The notes under the pieces were generated by a model. The model saw only the letters and a program-made list of their open reading frames with translations, did not search any database and was not told the DNA's origin. From a virus, in IMG/VR virus record IMGVR_UViG_3300005563_000038, positions 1-61,757 of that record: 61,757 bases of DNA. One strand, 5' to 3'. The translations under genes and the position numbers were made by a program. Positions 1 to 9,091 of the stretch are shown here, in pieces (position 1 is the first letter of the stretch; each line of letters begins with the position of its first letter).

Positions 1-545
1 GTCGACGTGTCGACCTGGTCGCCGGCCGCTTGCGTGGCGATGCCGAACGTGTCGTTGCCGTCGGTGTCCGGGCGCACCCAGTCCACCACCCACTTGGCCT
101 TGACGCCGGCGGTGGTCGAACCCGTGGGGATCTTCAGGCCGTTGGAGTCGAGCGCGTAGCTGCCGTCCGGGTTGCGCTGGTACAGCGGCACTTGCGTCTG
201 CAGGATGTCCAGCCAGAAGCGGATCGTGGCGTTGGGGCCAGCGTCGTCCGGCTTGATGCGCTGGATCATCTGCGAGTTGCCTTGCGCGTTGATGTTGTTG
301 TTCATCAACGAAGCATGGTTGAACCACTTCTTGGTCGGGTCGAACGAGTCGGCGCCGAACATGATCAGGCGGCTGTCACCCACGCACAGCTGGGGAACGC
401 CCGTCGGACCCTTCTGGGCGTAGACGAACGACAGCGGCAGGTGGGTCGGCAGATCTTCCGGCTCGGGGACCAGCTGGCGGGTGCTCTGGTCGTTGATCCC
501 GCGGAACAGGGTCATCGGTGCTGCGTTGACGATGGTCGTGGACAT
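1..545 (-). CDS. Contractile tail sheath protein, N-terminal part (cut by window edge)
   Basis: The reading frame starts at the ATG at 545 and runs without a stop to the left edge, so about 181 residues are visible and the C-terminus is missing. The N-terminal region contains LSFVYAQKGPTG, then MFGADSFDPTKKWFNHA and NAQGNSQMIQRIKPDDAGP. The order 'AQKGP', 'FG..SFD..KKWFNH', 'GNSQM.QR..PDDAG' resembles the first domain of myophage sheath proteins such as phiKZ gp29, as I remember them. The sheath polymerises around the tail tube and contracts on infection. The terminase lies 6 kb away, a neighbourhood similar to that in phiKZ-like phages. The gene is divergent from the next gene, with 341 bases between. 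It could be another tail protein of similar fold. Confidence 0.68.
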   Translation of the reverse strand, partial: MSTTIVNAAPMTLFRGINDQSTRQLVPEPEDLPTHLPLSFVYAQKGPTGVPQLCVGDSRLIMFGADSFDPTKKWFNHASLMNNNINAQGNSQMIQRIKPDDAGPNATIRFWLDILQTQVPLYQRNPDGSYALDSNGLKIPTGSTTAGVKAKWVVDWVRPDTDGNDTFGIATQAAGDQVDTS

Positions 546-886
546 GTTTAGGTTCCAGTAACAGTGAAGAGGAAAGAGGCCTTGGGATTCTCAACACCAC
601 GAGGTGTATTCGAGATCCGCCCGATTTGATGGCTTTTGGGACGCTGGTCGACGACACGTGTCAAAGACCAACGCTTTTTTCGTGGTGTTTTTTGGATTGC
701 ACATATCATGCCAGTGCGAAATTGTCCCGAGGCGCAACACTATAGTGCCTGCTGACTCGGAGATTCGTCAAAAGATTGTTATGAAATGCCCGGCTTCCGA
801 GCCTTTCATGGCATTAAGGAAAACATGCAGCGACCGGCTCGACTAGTCCGGTGGCTGCCCCATTCGGTAACTGCAAGGAATCAGTC
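546..886. other. Divergent intergenic region with a weak copy of the CACATATCAC motif
   Basis: This 341-base stretch separates the minus-strand sheath gene from the plus-strand gene at 887. It holds a degenerate copy of the recurrent promoter-like motif (CACATATCAT at 700-709) and a short GTCGAC-rich segment near 646-660. No convincing ORF or RNA gene is seen. A short frame at 604-846 has no ribosome site and atypical composition. Confidence 0.6.
700..716 (+). promoter_or_regulatory. Possible phage promoter, weak copy of CACATATCAC motif
   Basis: CACATATCAT at 700-709 is followed after three bases by AGTG. It matches 9 of 10 core bases of the four strong copies at 14611, 24558, 34177 and 39519, but lacks the T[C/G]AAA box 16 bases upstream. 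It lies about 175 bases before the ATG at 887, a leader length like that of the strong copies. Confidence 0.35.
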
Positions 887-1891
887 ATGATCAAAGAAAC
901 GGCCTACGACACGACGGCCTGCAAGGGGTTCTTGCTGGGCAAGCTCGAGGATGCCCTCGAGAAGGCACGGCTGACCCACAACATCGATTACGCGCAAGAC
1001 GGCTACGAACACGTCTACGCGATCAAGCGTTCACCCTACCTGCAAGAGGCCATTCCGTCGTTCGTCTACCCGGTGGTCGTCGGCGATGAAGGCGAGCGTC
1101 GCGTCTACTGGGATGCGCGTCCGTACATGCGTCCGTCGTCCGACGGTGGTCAATTCATCGGCAACCAGAACGGCTACGATGGCGGCAAGCTGCTGGCCGC
1201 GCTGCAGAAGATCTGGCTGGTCGAATCGAACAAGTACCTGCGCAACCTGTCGACGCTGCCGCTGGCTGCGTTCTGCTCGTGGGTGGGTGACAACATCGCC
1301 AAGCGTGTCGCACTCGATCCGGCAGACCAGCTGTCGGTCACAGTGCTGGCCGGTGTGTTCTACCTGAACAACTTCCTGCCCAACGAAGATCGCTCGACCC
1401 ACGAGAAGGTCGAGATGGTCTCGATGATCGCCAAGGCCACGAGCATCAAGCAGTCGGCCGTCTACGACATCGTCAACGATCGTCCGCGCATCGACAGCGT
1501 CGACGAGTTCTGCAGCATCTGCCAGGACTACACCCACTCGACGCGTCTGCGTGACCTGAACGCGACGACGCTATTCGGCATCCTGGGTGGCACCTGGTAC
1601 GGTGCGAACAAGTCCGAGATGGTCGCCGTCGCGCTCGAGTGGCCGCCGGCGTGGATGATGATGGTCTACCTGGCCATCACCGACCGGGGTTACCACCACT
1701 CGGCCATCACCCGCATGATCCACGATCGCTCCAGCTTCAAGAAGCAAGGTGCGACCTACGCGATCGCGCTGCCCGACTACGTCTCGAGCTTTCGTGACCA
1801 TGCGTGGGTCGCACAGCAGAACTCGACCTACGCCAACGGCAGCCCGATCCCCGTGCCGGGTGCGGCAAACTCCGCCGGCTCGACGTTCTGA
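887..1891 (+). CDS. Virion-like protein of unknown function (334 aa)
   Basis: The ATG at 887 is preceded by AAGGA at 875-879, seven bases away, so it is preferred over an in-frame GTG at 851. The 334-residue product is a soluble mixed alpha/beta protein with no signal peptide or membrane segment. It has a methionine-rich hydrophobic stretch (PPAWMMMVYLAIT) near residue 255 and a polar tail rich in Gly, Ser, Pro and Ala. I do not recognise the family. It heads a three-gene plus-strand run (887, 1919, 4545) sharing small gaps and ending at the terminator at 6285. Its position beside the sheath gene suggests a tail or other virion role, which is inference only. Confidence 0.9.
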   Translation: MIKETAYDTTACKGFLLGKLEDALEKARLTHNIDYAQDGYEHVYAIKRSPYLQEAIPSFVYPVVVGDEGERRVYWDARPYMRPSSDGGQFIGNQNGYDGGKLLAALQKIWLVESNKYLRNLSTLPLAAFCSWVGDNIAKRVALDPADQLSVTVLAGVFYLNNFLPNEDRSTHEKVEMVSMIAKATSIKQSAVYDIVNDRPRIDSVDEFCSICQDYTHSTRLRDLNATTLFGILGGTWYGANKSEMVAVALEWPPAWMMMVYLAITDRGYHHSAITRMIHDRSSFKKQGATYAIALPDYVSSFRDHAWVAQQNSTYANGSPIPVPGAANSAGSTF

Positions 1892-1918
1892 TCTGCACTC
1901 CTCCAACTAGGATAATCC

Positions 1919-4507
1919 ATGGACGGCTTTCTCCAGCAGCACGCGTATGCGAACGTGTGGTGCACGCCGAACCAGGATAGCCAATCGATCTTCAAGCCCT
2001 ACCGGATCAGTCCGGCCGGTGGGGCGTGGATCGACTTCAAGGTCATGTGGCGAACCATTTCGCTGCCCGACACGAAGTCGCGGTTCGCTATCTATCAGAT
2101 CGGACAACTCGGACCGCTGCTGCTGGGTCTGGCTCCGAAGTTTGATACTTGGGTCAAGGCCAGCGATGCGATGATCGCCAAGTCGCTGATGATGGACATC
2201 TACGCCGTCGACGGCGTGCAGATCCATCGCACCCAAGTCTGGTACCGGGTCACGCGCGACAAGGACCTGATCATTGCGATCAGAAAACCCGAGCTCACCA
2301 AGATTCCGATCGATCTGGACACGCAGCCGATCTACATCCGCTTTTATTCGAACGCGTTCTTCAACAGCACGCGTGCCAATTCGGCCGATGACGTGATCTA
2401 CTGCGAAGGCATCCAAGCTGTCACCAACAGTGACATCATGACGATGCAAGACCACATTGCCACGTACCGTGCCAAGCCTGGCTACGTGACGTGCTACAAA
2501 AACGGACTGCGGGTCGACACAATCGATCTGACCAACACCGTTTCTGGCGACTACATCGAGTTTGTCTTTGACGGCTCGGTCAAGCGCGTGGTCACCTTCA
2601 ACGTCCGGGATCTACCCCAGTTCACGTCCATCTTGGACAACACGGCCAAGTACCTGCTCCACTACCCCGGCAACGTGGGTGAGATCGAGTACATGGACGA
2701 CATCGACATCTACGTGGTCCAGCCCGGTACCGTCTCCGGACGCTACAAGGGGTTGTACTACCACAAGAACAGTCCGAGCGCCGTGCGCATGGTCACGCAC
2801 CAGGACTACTCGATCGATGTGGGCTACCTGCAGTCCTACGCCACCGCTCACCCGGAGCTGGGATCGGTCGACGACATGCAACTCATCGTCCAGATCAGAA
2901 ATTCGGGCTGGGCCCGTCCGCTGGTCGATGAGTTCAACCACATCAAGGATCTGTACCTGCTCAGCGATTCGGATCTGCTGGCAGCCATGATCGGGGTGAA
3001 CGCGACGGTGGATGTCTGGAAAGCCGAGAACCTCGAGAACTCGGGCTACACGGGCATCATGCGTGCCAACCAAGGTACGCTGACCACTTATCAGGTTCAA
3101 GAAGCCTACGGCTACAACGCGGTCAGCAAGTTGATTGCCGACACGCCGCAAGCCACGCCGGTCTCGTCGGGTCTGCCGCGCGCCACGCTTCCGAGCGGCT
3201 TGGCCAATCGCTGCACGGTCTACGAGTACGACGCCAACGGCTATCTGATCGACTTTCGCACGCACACGACGGGCAGCGCGTACGCCGCGGCCAGCAGTCA
3301 GTGCGCGATGATCGAAGCGATCTCGGGGCTGGCCAGCATGGGGCTGCAAGCCTACTGGAACGTTCCGACTCACTCGATCGATCCGTCGGTCAACTACCGG
3401 TTCTACATCTGCGGGTTCGTCAACGGACAGCCCGACTATCACTGGACAGATGTGACCGGTTCGGACCAGTACGCCATCATCGACGGCGTGGTGACCTGGG
3501 TGCTGGACCACAGCGTGTACTACACGCTCGTGCGCGGCAACCAGAACCACATCGCCTACACGCTGGACTACGCAGCGGTCGACTCGCTCATCACGTTCTC
3601 GCTGGCCGAGTACCGTGAAGACTTGCAAGCCCAACGCACGATGACGCTGCCCATGGGTGAGCTCGACATCTGGCTCAACGGCAAGTCGTTGATCGAAAAG
3701 ATCGACTACATCGTGGACTTCCCACGCGTGACGATCATCAACAAGGCCTACCTGATCAACCCCGATACGACCAACCAGCGTATCGCGATCCGGTTTACCA
3801 ACCACTGCAACAGCGACTTGTCTCGCAACGTGCCCGGTGATGTTGGTTTCGTGCAATACGGGGCGCTGTCGTTCAACAACCGCTACGACATCCGCGATGA
3901 CAAGGTCAATCGCGTGGTCGTCGAAGGTGCCCTTTACCGCTACGATGAACTCGAATTTGCCGAAGGCGATTTCGACATTCACGTGAGCGGCGCGACCAAT
4001 GGGTTCCCGTACTCGATCCGCGACATCGTGGTTCCGATGAACGGTTACCTGACTGCTGACAACCAAAAGACCGATCCGACCTACGAGCTGCGCGCTCGAG
4101 ACAAGATCGTCACGGATGCCATCAGCAACTACATGACGCTCAAGATCCCTGAAAAGGTGCCCACCAGCCCGAGCTCGATTGCAGGCTTGTATCCGGTGGT
4201 CAGCCCGTTCTTCAGCCGTATCGTCTACGACTTGAACAGCGGCGCGCTCTGGGACGAGATGATGACCGAACAGTACTCCGACGACTGGGTTCGCCAGACG
4301 GTGGAAGGCTACGAGTATCTGCTCGCCTGGGATCCGATCACTGACGTCAACTTCCTCGATCCGAATTTCGTGGTGGTCCAGCCTCACAACCTGAACCATT
4401 ACGTGGACATGGGGATCTATCAGTTCAAGTTCCTCAACCGTGTCCAACGGATCTACGCCCCGACGCGGATTTCCTTGTCCGGCTCCATCCGGGTGGCTCA
4501 GTTCTAA
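1919..4507 (+). CDS. Large beta-rich virion-like protein (862 aa)
   Basis: ATG at 1919, 27 bases after the previous stop. The 862-residue protein is dominated by alternating polar/hydrophobic and aromatic segments typical of phage beta-sandwich structural proteins. Examples are VDGVQIHRTQVWYRVT near residue 100 and GELDIWLNGKSLIEKIDY near residue 580. The last residues (SLSGSIRVAQF) also form strands. No enzymatic motif, signal peptide or membrane helix is visible. Size, composition and the shared operon with 887 and 4545 suggest a tail, baseplate or fibre component. The family is not recognised and the role is inferred. Confidence 0.9.
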   Translation: MDGFLQQHAYANVWCTPNQDSQSIFKPYRISPAGGAWIDFKVMWRTISLPDTKSRFAIYQIGQLGPLLLGLAPKFDTWVKASDAMIAKSLMMDIYAVDGVQIHRTQVWYRVTRDKDLIIAIRKPELTKIPIDLDTQPIYIRFYSNAFFNSTRANSADDVIYCEGIQAVTNSDIMTMQDHIATYRAKPGYVTCYKNGLRVDTIDLTNTVSGDYIEFVFDGSVKRVVTFNVRDLPQFTSILDNTAKYLLHYPGNVGEIEYMDDIDIYVVQPGTVSGRYKGLYYHKNSPSAVRMVTHQDYSIDVGYLQSYATAHPELGSVDDMQLIVQIRNSGWARPLVDEFNHIKDLYLLSDSDLLAAMIGVNATVDVWKAENLENSGYTGIMRANQGTLTTYQVQEAYGYNAVSKLIADTPQATPVSSGLPRATLPSGLANRCTVYEYDANGYLIDFRTHTTGSAYAAASSQCAMIEAISGLASMGLQAYWNVPTHSIDPSVNYRFYICGFVNGQPDYHWTDVTGSDQYAIIDGVVTWVLDHSVYYTLVRGNQNHIAYTLDYAAVDSLITFSLAEYREDLQAQRTMTLPMGELDIWLNGKSLIEKIDYIVDFPRVTIINKAYLINPDTTNQRIAIRFTNHCNSDLSRNVPGDVGFVQYGALSFNNRYDIRDDKVNRVVVEGALYRYDELEFAEGDFDIHVSGATNGFPYSIRDIVVPMNGYLTADNQKTDPTYELRARDKIVTDAISNYMTLKIPEKVPTSPSSIAGLYPVVSPFFSRIVYDLNSGALWDEMMTEQYSDDWVRQTVEGYEYLLAWDPITDVNFLDPNFVVVQPHNLNHYVDMGIYQFKFLNRVQRIYAPTRISLSGSIRVAQF

Positions 4508-4544
4508 GAGCCACCTTTTCAACCTTTCGTAGGAAAACCAACTC

Positions 4545-6263
4545 ATGGCAAATGACGGAGTCATCAGCACTTCCGGCATCTACGGTACCGATGGTGTTAC
4601 GCCCATCTACGATCCGGATGGCCGGTTCCAGGTCTGGTCGTTGGCCGAACTCTTCATGGGTTCTGCCATCAGCCCAGGCGACAAACGCTACGTGGGCAAG
4701 ATCGGCGACCTCGTGGTCGACACCGATCTGTTCCTGTGGTACATCATCACCAACATCGACTTGGCCACGCTCACCCCGACGCTGCTGGAAAAGGTCTCGC
4801 CGCAATCGACCGGCGCTGCCTCGGATGAAGACATCCTGCTGGGTGTGGGTCCGGGTCCGGTCTCGGGTGCGTTCCGTGTCTACGTGGACACGAGCGTCAA
4901 CCCGCACGTGGTTGCCGTGGACGCGGCCTGCGAGGTCCATGGTTCGATGGTCTCGTACTGCCGCATCTTCCGCGGTTCGGATCTGACGAGCGCAGGCAAC
5001 ATCATGAGCCTGCTCTACGATTCGGCCGGTAACGTGATCGGTGACAAGATCCCCCTGGAAAAGGTCGTGGTCCCCTCGGGTACCAACGTAGCCGTCTGGG
5101 GCGTTCCGGTTTGCTACACGATGCAAGAGCCGCCCAACGGCGAGCAGGTCACCATCGTGTTCTACTCGGACACCGATGCCGTGGTCTCCAAGGCCGTGCT
5201 GCTCGTGGACAATTCGGCGTTCATCCGAGCGCCCAATGCGGCCACCAAGTACATCTCCGGCATCTCGCTGGAATGCCCGTTCCTGTCGACGACCGACTCG
5301 CGAGTGATCAACCTGCCGCAGAACGTGCTCATCCAGTCGATGAACATGGTCGGGGTGCTCCACTACTCGGACGGCAGCATCCGCAAGATGCCCGTGGACA
5401 ACACCAAGTTCTCGCTGCTGGGTCTGGAAGCCTACCTGTCGACCATCGTGGGTCAACAGGCCAGCGTCATCCTGCGCTACCAGCTGTCGGCCGGCGAGAT
5501 CGCCTATGGCACGACCACCGGCCAGGTCGCTTCGATCACCGAGACCTACAAGGTCATCACGGCCCGTGAAGACAACGCCTACAGCGTCAAGCTGTACGGT
5601 TATCCGGAGTGGGTGGACTCGGTCAGCGGCTACACGCTGCGCTGGTTCATGTACACGGGCAACCGCGATGTCGTCTACGACGTGACCGACCTGGTGGACT
5701 ACTCGCAGTCGCCCGCGCCGCTGAACCCCACGCTCTACGGTGCGCAACAGACCATCGTGGTCGGTGTGAACCTGAGCGCGGTCAACGGGGCGTACAAGAA
5801 CTATCGTCACGTGCAAACGGAGACGCTGGCTCTGCTGGGCCCAGGCACCCAACGCACGACCAACTGGCAGATCTACTTCGATCAGAACCAGTCGCCGCCT
5901 TACGGTGTCAACAACCACGCCGACCTGACCTTCGTCAACTACAACTACTACAAGTTGAAGTACGACCTGGGCGAGACCGACGTGACCGCCTGGCTGCAGC
6001 GGCTGTACTTTGCTGCCCGCCCACTCGTGGACACCAACAAGGAAGCCGTCCCGCCCACGCCGACGCACTTCCGCATCAAGTACGGCGCGTTCAACTACGT
6101 CTTCCCGATCAGCCAGTGGGCTGACGAGCAGATCGTGGGCAACGGCCTGGGCGACAACGCCACGCTCTACATCGAGTTCTTGTTCCGCACGCCGGACACG
6201 GATCTCCAGTTGGCCGTGGCTGCGCTGCCGATCTACCAGACCAACCCGGGTGCGGGCATCTAG
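4545..6263 (+). CDS. Beta-rich virion-like protein (572 aa)
   Basis: ATG at 4545, 37 bases after the 1919 gene, with TAGGAAAA upstream. The N-terminus contains repeated glycine/aspartate turns (GIYGTDGVTPIYDPDGRF). The middle is made of strand-like segments such as GNVIGDKIPLEKVVVPSG. The C-terminal part holds an aromatic motif around NYNYYKLKYDLG. There is no catalytic signature or transmembrane segment. The composition resembles fibre or baseplate beta-domains of jumbo myophages; I cannot name a family. It is the last gene of the run and is followed 22 bases later by a strong hairpin ending in TTTATGC, facing the terminase gene. Confidence 0.9.
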   Translation: MANDGVISTSGIYGTDGVTPIYDPDGRFQVWSLAELFMGSAISPGDKRYVGKIGDLVVDTDLFLWYIITNIDLATLTPTLLEKVSPQSTGAASDEDILLGVGPGPVSGAFRVYVDTSVNPHVVAVDAACEVHGSMVSYCRIFRGSDLTSAGNIMSLLYDSAGNVIGDKIPLEKVVVPSGTNVAVWGVPVCYTMQEPPNGEQVTIVFYSDTDAVVSKAVLLVDNSAFIRAPNAATKYISGISLECPFLSTTDSRVINLPQNVLIQSMNMVGVLHYSDGSIRKMPVDNTKFSLLGLEAYLSTIVGQQASVILRYQLSAGEIAYGTTTGQVASITETYKVITAREDNAYSVKLYGYPEWVDSVSGYTLRWFMYTGNRDVVYDVTDLVDYSQSPAPLNPTLYGAQQTIVVGVNLSAVNGAYKNYRHVQTETLALLGPGTQRTTNWQIYFDQNQSPPYGVNNHADLTFVNYNYYKLKYDLGETDVTAWLQRLYFAARPLVDTNKEAVPPTPTHFRIKYGAFNYVFPISQWADEQIVGNGLGDNATLYIEFLFRTPDTDLQLAVAALPIYQTNPGAGI

Positions 6264-6284
6264 TCGATCGCGACACGGCATATC

Positions 6285-6313
6285 GGGGGAGGGGTAACCC
6301 TCCCCCTTTATGC
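6285..6313 (+). terminator. Hairpin terminator with TTTATGC tail between convergent genes
   Basis: GGGGGAGGG (6285-6293), loop GTAA, CCCTCCCCC (6298-6306), then TTTATGC. It lies between the plus-strand gene ending at 6263 and the terminase ending at 6318. It is one of many hairpins here with TTTATG directly after the 3' arm. Confidence 0.85.
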
Positions 6314-6317
6314 TGTC

Positions 6318-8528
6318 TCACATGCCAAAGCGCCAGGCGTTGGCAGCGGGTTCTCGCGAGTAGCCGCTGTTGGGAACGGCCGCAGTCTGCCACGACGGCG
6401 CGCTGGGTTTCTCACCAAGCGCCTTACGGGCACGGCGGCGTTCCTTGGCACCTCGGATGAGTTCGTCCACCGAGAAGATCTCGTTTTCTTCTCGGATGAC
6501 CCGCACCATGAGCGAGCGCATGGCTTGCTCGATGCGTTGGGACATGTACTCATCGCGTTCGTGACCCAGGGCGTCCGACAGCGCTTCGATGTCGATGCGC
6601 AGTTGGCGCTGTTCGTCCAGCGCGGCCAGTTGACGTGGATCGGCCGTCAAGCGGTTGGCCCCTGCCGAGATCATGCGCGAATCGATACCGTAGAACTGCA
6701 GGTTGACACCCTTGATGATCAGCCAGAAGCACAGCAGCCAGCCAATGACCATGTCGTCGTGCTCACCGTCGCCGTGGTCGATTCGACCGTTCTTGGTGAT
6801 CAGACCCGCGATCTGGTCGATCAGCGTCTTGTCATGGACCTTGTCGGGTCCGCGCACGACGGCTGTGTTCAGCGCGGTCGAGTACAGCGCCGATCGCGCG
6901 TTCTCACCGGTGGCGCTCGTGACAAAGCCAAAGCACTTTTTGTAACGCACGTAGACTTCAGGATCCCGGCGGTTCATCGGGATCTTGATTTCCTGGTAGC
7001 GCTCCGGATCTTCCTGGTGATGCTGGACGGCCGTGTTGTACAGGCGTCGGAACGGATCGATCCCCATTTCCGGCAGGTGCAGCAGCAGGTAATCGAGCAA
7101 GGCTACGCCGGTCGAACGTCGTTCGATGATGGCTGTCACGTTGACAAAGCGCGCCAAGATGGCGGCCACCCACGATGAGAACTTGATCAGGTTCGTGTCG
7201 TTGTAGGTACCAGCGGCCACGACTTCCATCGTGTACGCATCCAGCAAAACCAGCGAGATATCGTCGTTACCTGAGGCTTCGGAGGTGTCCATGCCGAGGA
7301 TGAACTTGGAGTTGTTCATCCGGTACTCGACCTCGGACTCGGGGATATACCAGCGCGTGATATACGTACCGATGCTGGCCACTTCCGAGTACTGCACGTC
7401 CATGTGGCTACCGACGATGCGTTCGAGCAGCGGACCCGGGATCGGGGAGGTTTCAGTACCCGAAGTCCACATGTTAAAGAAGTCGCGGTTGGCCGATTCG
7501 GGCGATTGCAGCGCGCCTTCGAGGCGATCCAGCAGCCACTTGTCGGACTTGCCAACCTGACGGTGGTTCATGATGAGAGCCACCCGGAACACGCCCCCGC
7601 GGCTATTGCGGCGGACCATCTCTTCGAGCTCGGAGATGTTGGCGCAGTCCAAGAACTTCTCGGACCAGGGCGCCGAGTCTTGCGTCATCTTGAAGATGTA
7701 GCGACCCGACGGGTTGTCCTTCTTGGCAGCGGTGGTTGTCAGGATCACCCCCCAAGGCGCATTCTCGCGCTTGGACTTTTCGATAGCCGCGCCCATGGCG
7801 CCGAAGGCCGATTCGAGCGCGACCTGAATGTGGGCCTGGAATGGCGGCTCGTCAACGTGGAAGATCGCCGTGGTCAAACCCCGGCCGACCTTGATGGCGT
7901 TCTTCTCAGACGCTTGGGGCACGTGGGTGGAGTAGCGATTATTCAGCGCGTTGATCGTGATTTCTTCGGTGTTGTTGACGTCCGTGGCTCCTCGCTGATT
8001 GAGGTACTCCGGAAACTCGTCAGCCTGTTCCTTCAACCGGGTGATGTTAGAGCGGCGCAGGCCGTCGTCCTTGGTCAACAGGTTGATCTTGGTGTTGGTG
8101 CAGATGATGTTCAGCAGCAGGTTCATCAGCATGTCAATGCCAAAGGACTTGCCGGTCTGGCGGATCTGGATCCACAAAAACATCACGTGGTTAAAGAACA
8201 GCCAGTAGGCCGCAATCACGGCGCGGTTGGCTTCAAACAGGGTGGCTTCCGTACCGCCGATGGCCGGCGCACGGGCAACTTCTCGAAAGAAGTACCACGG
8301 GTTGATCTTGCACTCCCAGGCGATCATCGCCTTTTGCTCCAGGGTCAGATCCGGAGCGTGGGGATCGACCCCTTGAAGAAGTGGGTTGATCAGGGCCAGT
8401 ACAAAAGCGTGGTTGCGGATACCCATCTGGCGGTACAGGGCTGCCAGACGGATGAAGGAAACGTTCTTGGTCTTTGTATCGACGATGGCGGTCGGATATC
8501 TGGACCAATCTTCAGCGTAGAGAATCAT
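6318..8528 (-). CDS. terL: Terminase large subunit (DNA packaging ATPase/nuclease)
   Basis: Terminase large subunits use ATP to pump DNA into the prohead and cut the concatemer. In the 736-residue product, QIRQTGKS at 121-128 is the Walker A motif, AIFHVDE at 221-227 the Walker B with catalytic Glu, and TTTA at 264-267 the coupling motif. In the nuclease domain GMDTSEASGNDD (Asp 414) and the late DHGDGEHDDM supply metal-binding acids, in the T4 gp17 and phiKZ gp25 pattern. The ATG at 8528 begins MILYAEDW; the frame is open further upstream without a better start. A perfect inverted repeat at 8623-8667 separates it from the upstream minus gene, so it probably has its own promoter. Confidence 0.93.
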   Translation of the reverse strand: MILYAEDWSRYPTAIVDTKTKNVSFIRLAALYRQMGIRNHAFVLALINPLLQGVDPHAPDLTLEQKAMIAWECKINPWYFFREVARAPAIGGTEATLFEANRAVIAAYWLFFNHVMFLWIQIRQTGKSFGIDMLMNLLLNIICTNTKINLLTKDDGLRRSNITRLKEQADEFPEYLNQRGATDVNNTEEITINALNNRYSTHVPQASEKNAIKVGRGLTTAIFHVDEPPFQAHIQVALESAFGAMGAAIEKSKRENAPWGVILTTTAAKKDNPSGRYIFKMTQDSAPWSEKFLDCANISELEEMVRRNSRGGVFRVALIMNHRQVGKSDKWLLDRLEGALQSPESANRDFFNMWTSGTETSPIPGPLLERIVGSHMDVQYSEVASIGTYITRWYIPESEVEYRMNNSKFILGMDTSEASGNDDISLVLLDAYTMEVVAAGTYNDTNLIKFSSWVAAILARFVNVTAIIERRSTGVALLDYLLLHLPEMGIDPFRRLYNTAVQHHQEDPERYQEIKIPMNRRDPEVYVRYKKCFGFVTSATGENARSALYSTALNTAVVRGPDKVHDKTLIDQIAGLITKNGRIDHGDGEHDDMVIGWLLCFWLIIKGVNLQFYGIDSRMISAGANRLTADPRQLAALDEQRQLRIDIEALSDALGHERDEYMSQRIEQAMRSLMVRVIREENEIFSVDELIRGAKERRRARKALGEKPSAPSWQTAAVPNSGYSREPAANAWRFGM

Positions 8529-8622
8529 GATGGTCTCTCGAAAATCATAGGGCGCGTAACGAGTGCGCGCAGAGCTATAAGCTACATGCACGAGGTAATA
8601 AACCTTACATAACACATATACG

Positions 8623-8667
8623 GCATAAAGCCCCCGTAGCTGGATGAGGGCTACGGGGGCTTTATGC
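8623..8667 (-). terminator. Symmetrical 18-bp inverted repeat, bidirectional terminator
   Basis: GCATAAAGCCCCCGTAGC (8623-8640) is perfectly repeated in inverse at 8650-8667 around a nine-base loop. Both strands therefore read a hairpin ending in CTTTATGC. It sits between two minus-strand genes, after the stop at 8675 and before the terminase start, so on the minus strand it would insulate terminase from upstream transcription. Confidence 0.85.
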
Positions 8668-8674
8668 GCTTGCG

Positions 8675-9091
8675 TTAAATCACGCGCGGCGGATCGTTGA
8701 AGCTGGCAATGTGAACCTGGATCAGGTCAATGAAAGCTTCAATGGCTGCTTCCTTTTGGTTCCGGGGTGAGGACCAACCGTGGAGCAGCTTGGGAAATGT
8801 CCTGCCATCCGCACAAGCTTCAATCAACGAGGTCGGTGCACGGCCGGCCGTCGTTGCAAAAACTTCGTACGTCGTGACGATCTTGTTTGGAATGTACCAG
8901 CGCAAGTACTCGCACTGGAACTTGCGTTCCTTGCAATGGATCGTCAGCGTGTAGTCCGTCGACGCGTAAGCAACGAGGGACTCAAGACGAGACCGAATTT
9001 CAGTAATCTCAGTAACCGTACGGGCACCCCTGACACGTTCGAGTAGCCGCGCCAGCAGCAGCTCGATTAGCCGGAGGTAGTACACGATCAC
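8675..9091 (-). CDS. Small unknown protein, GTG start overlapping upstream stop (138 aa)
   Basis: The frame is open far upstream, but that part is antisense-like noise inside the neighbouring gene. The likely start is the GTG at 9091, which overlaps the TGA of the upstream gene as GTGA, a classic translational-coupling arrangement. The product begins IVYYLRLIELLLARLLERVRG, a leucine/arginine-rich amphipathic helix. It continues with a basic, Cys-containing strand region (TIHCKERKFQCEYLRWYIP). No known family is recognised. Coupling to the 418-residue gene suggests the two products work together. Confidence 0.75.
   Translation of the reverse strand: MIVYYLRLIELLLARLLERVRGARTVTEITEIRSRLESLVAYASTDYTLTIHCKERKFQCEYLRWYIPNKIVTTYEVFATTAGRAPTSLIEACADGRTFPKLLHGWSSPRNQKEAAIEAFIDLIQVHIASFNDPPRVI

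Noticed and set aside
604-846. 80-codon frame upstream of the 887 gene
   Set aside because: No ribosome site, composition unlike neighbours, and it spans the promoter-like motif.
2612-6281. Long minus-strand open frames opposite the 862-aa and 572-aa genes
   Set aside because: Val/Asp/Arg/His-rich composition typical of antisense to biased GC-rich genes; no starts with ribosome sites.
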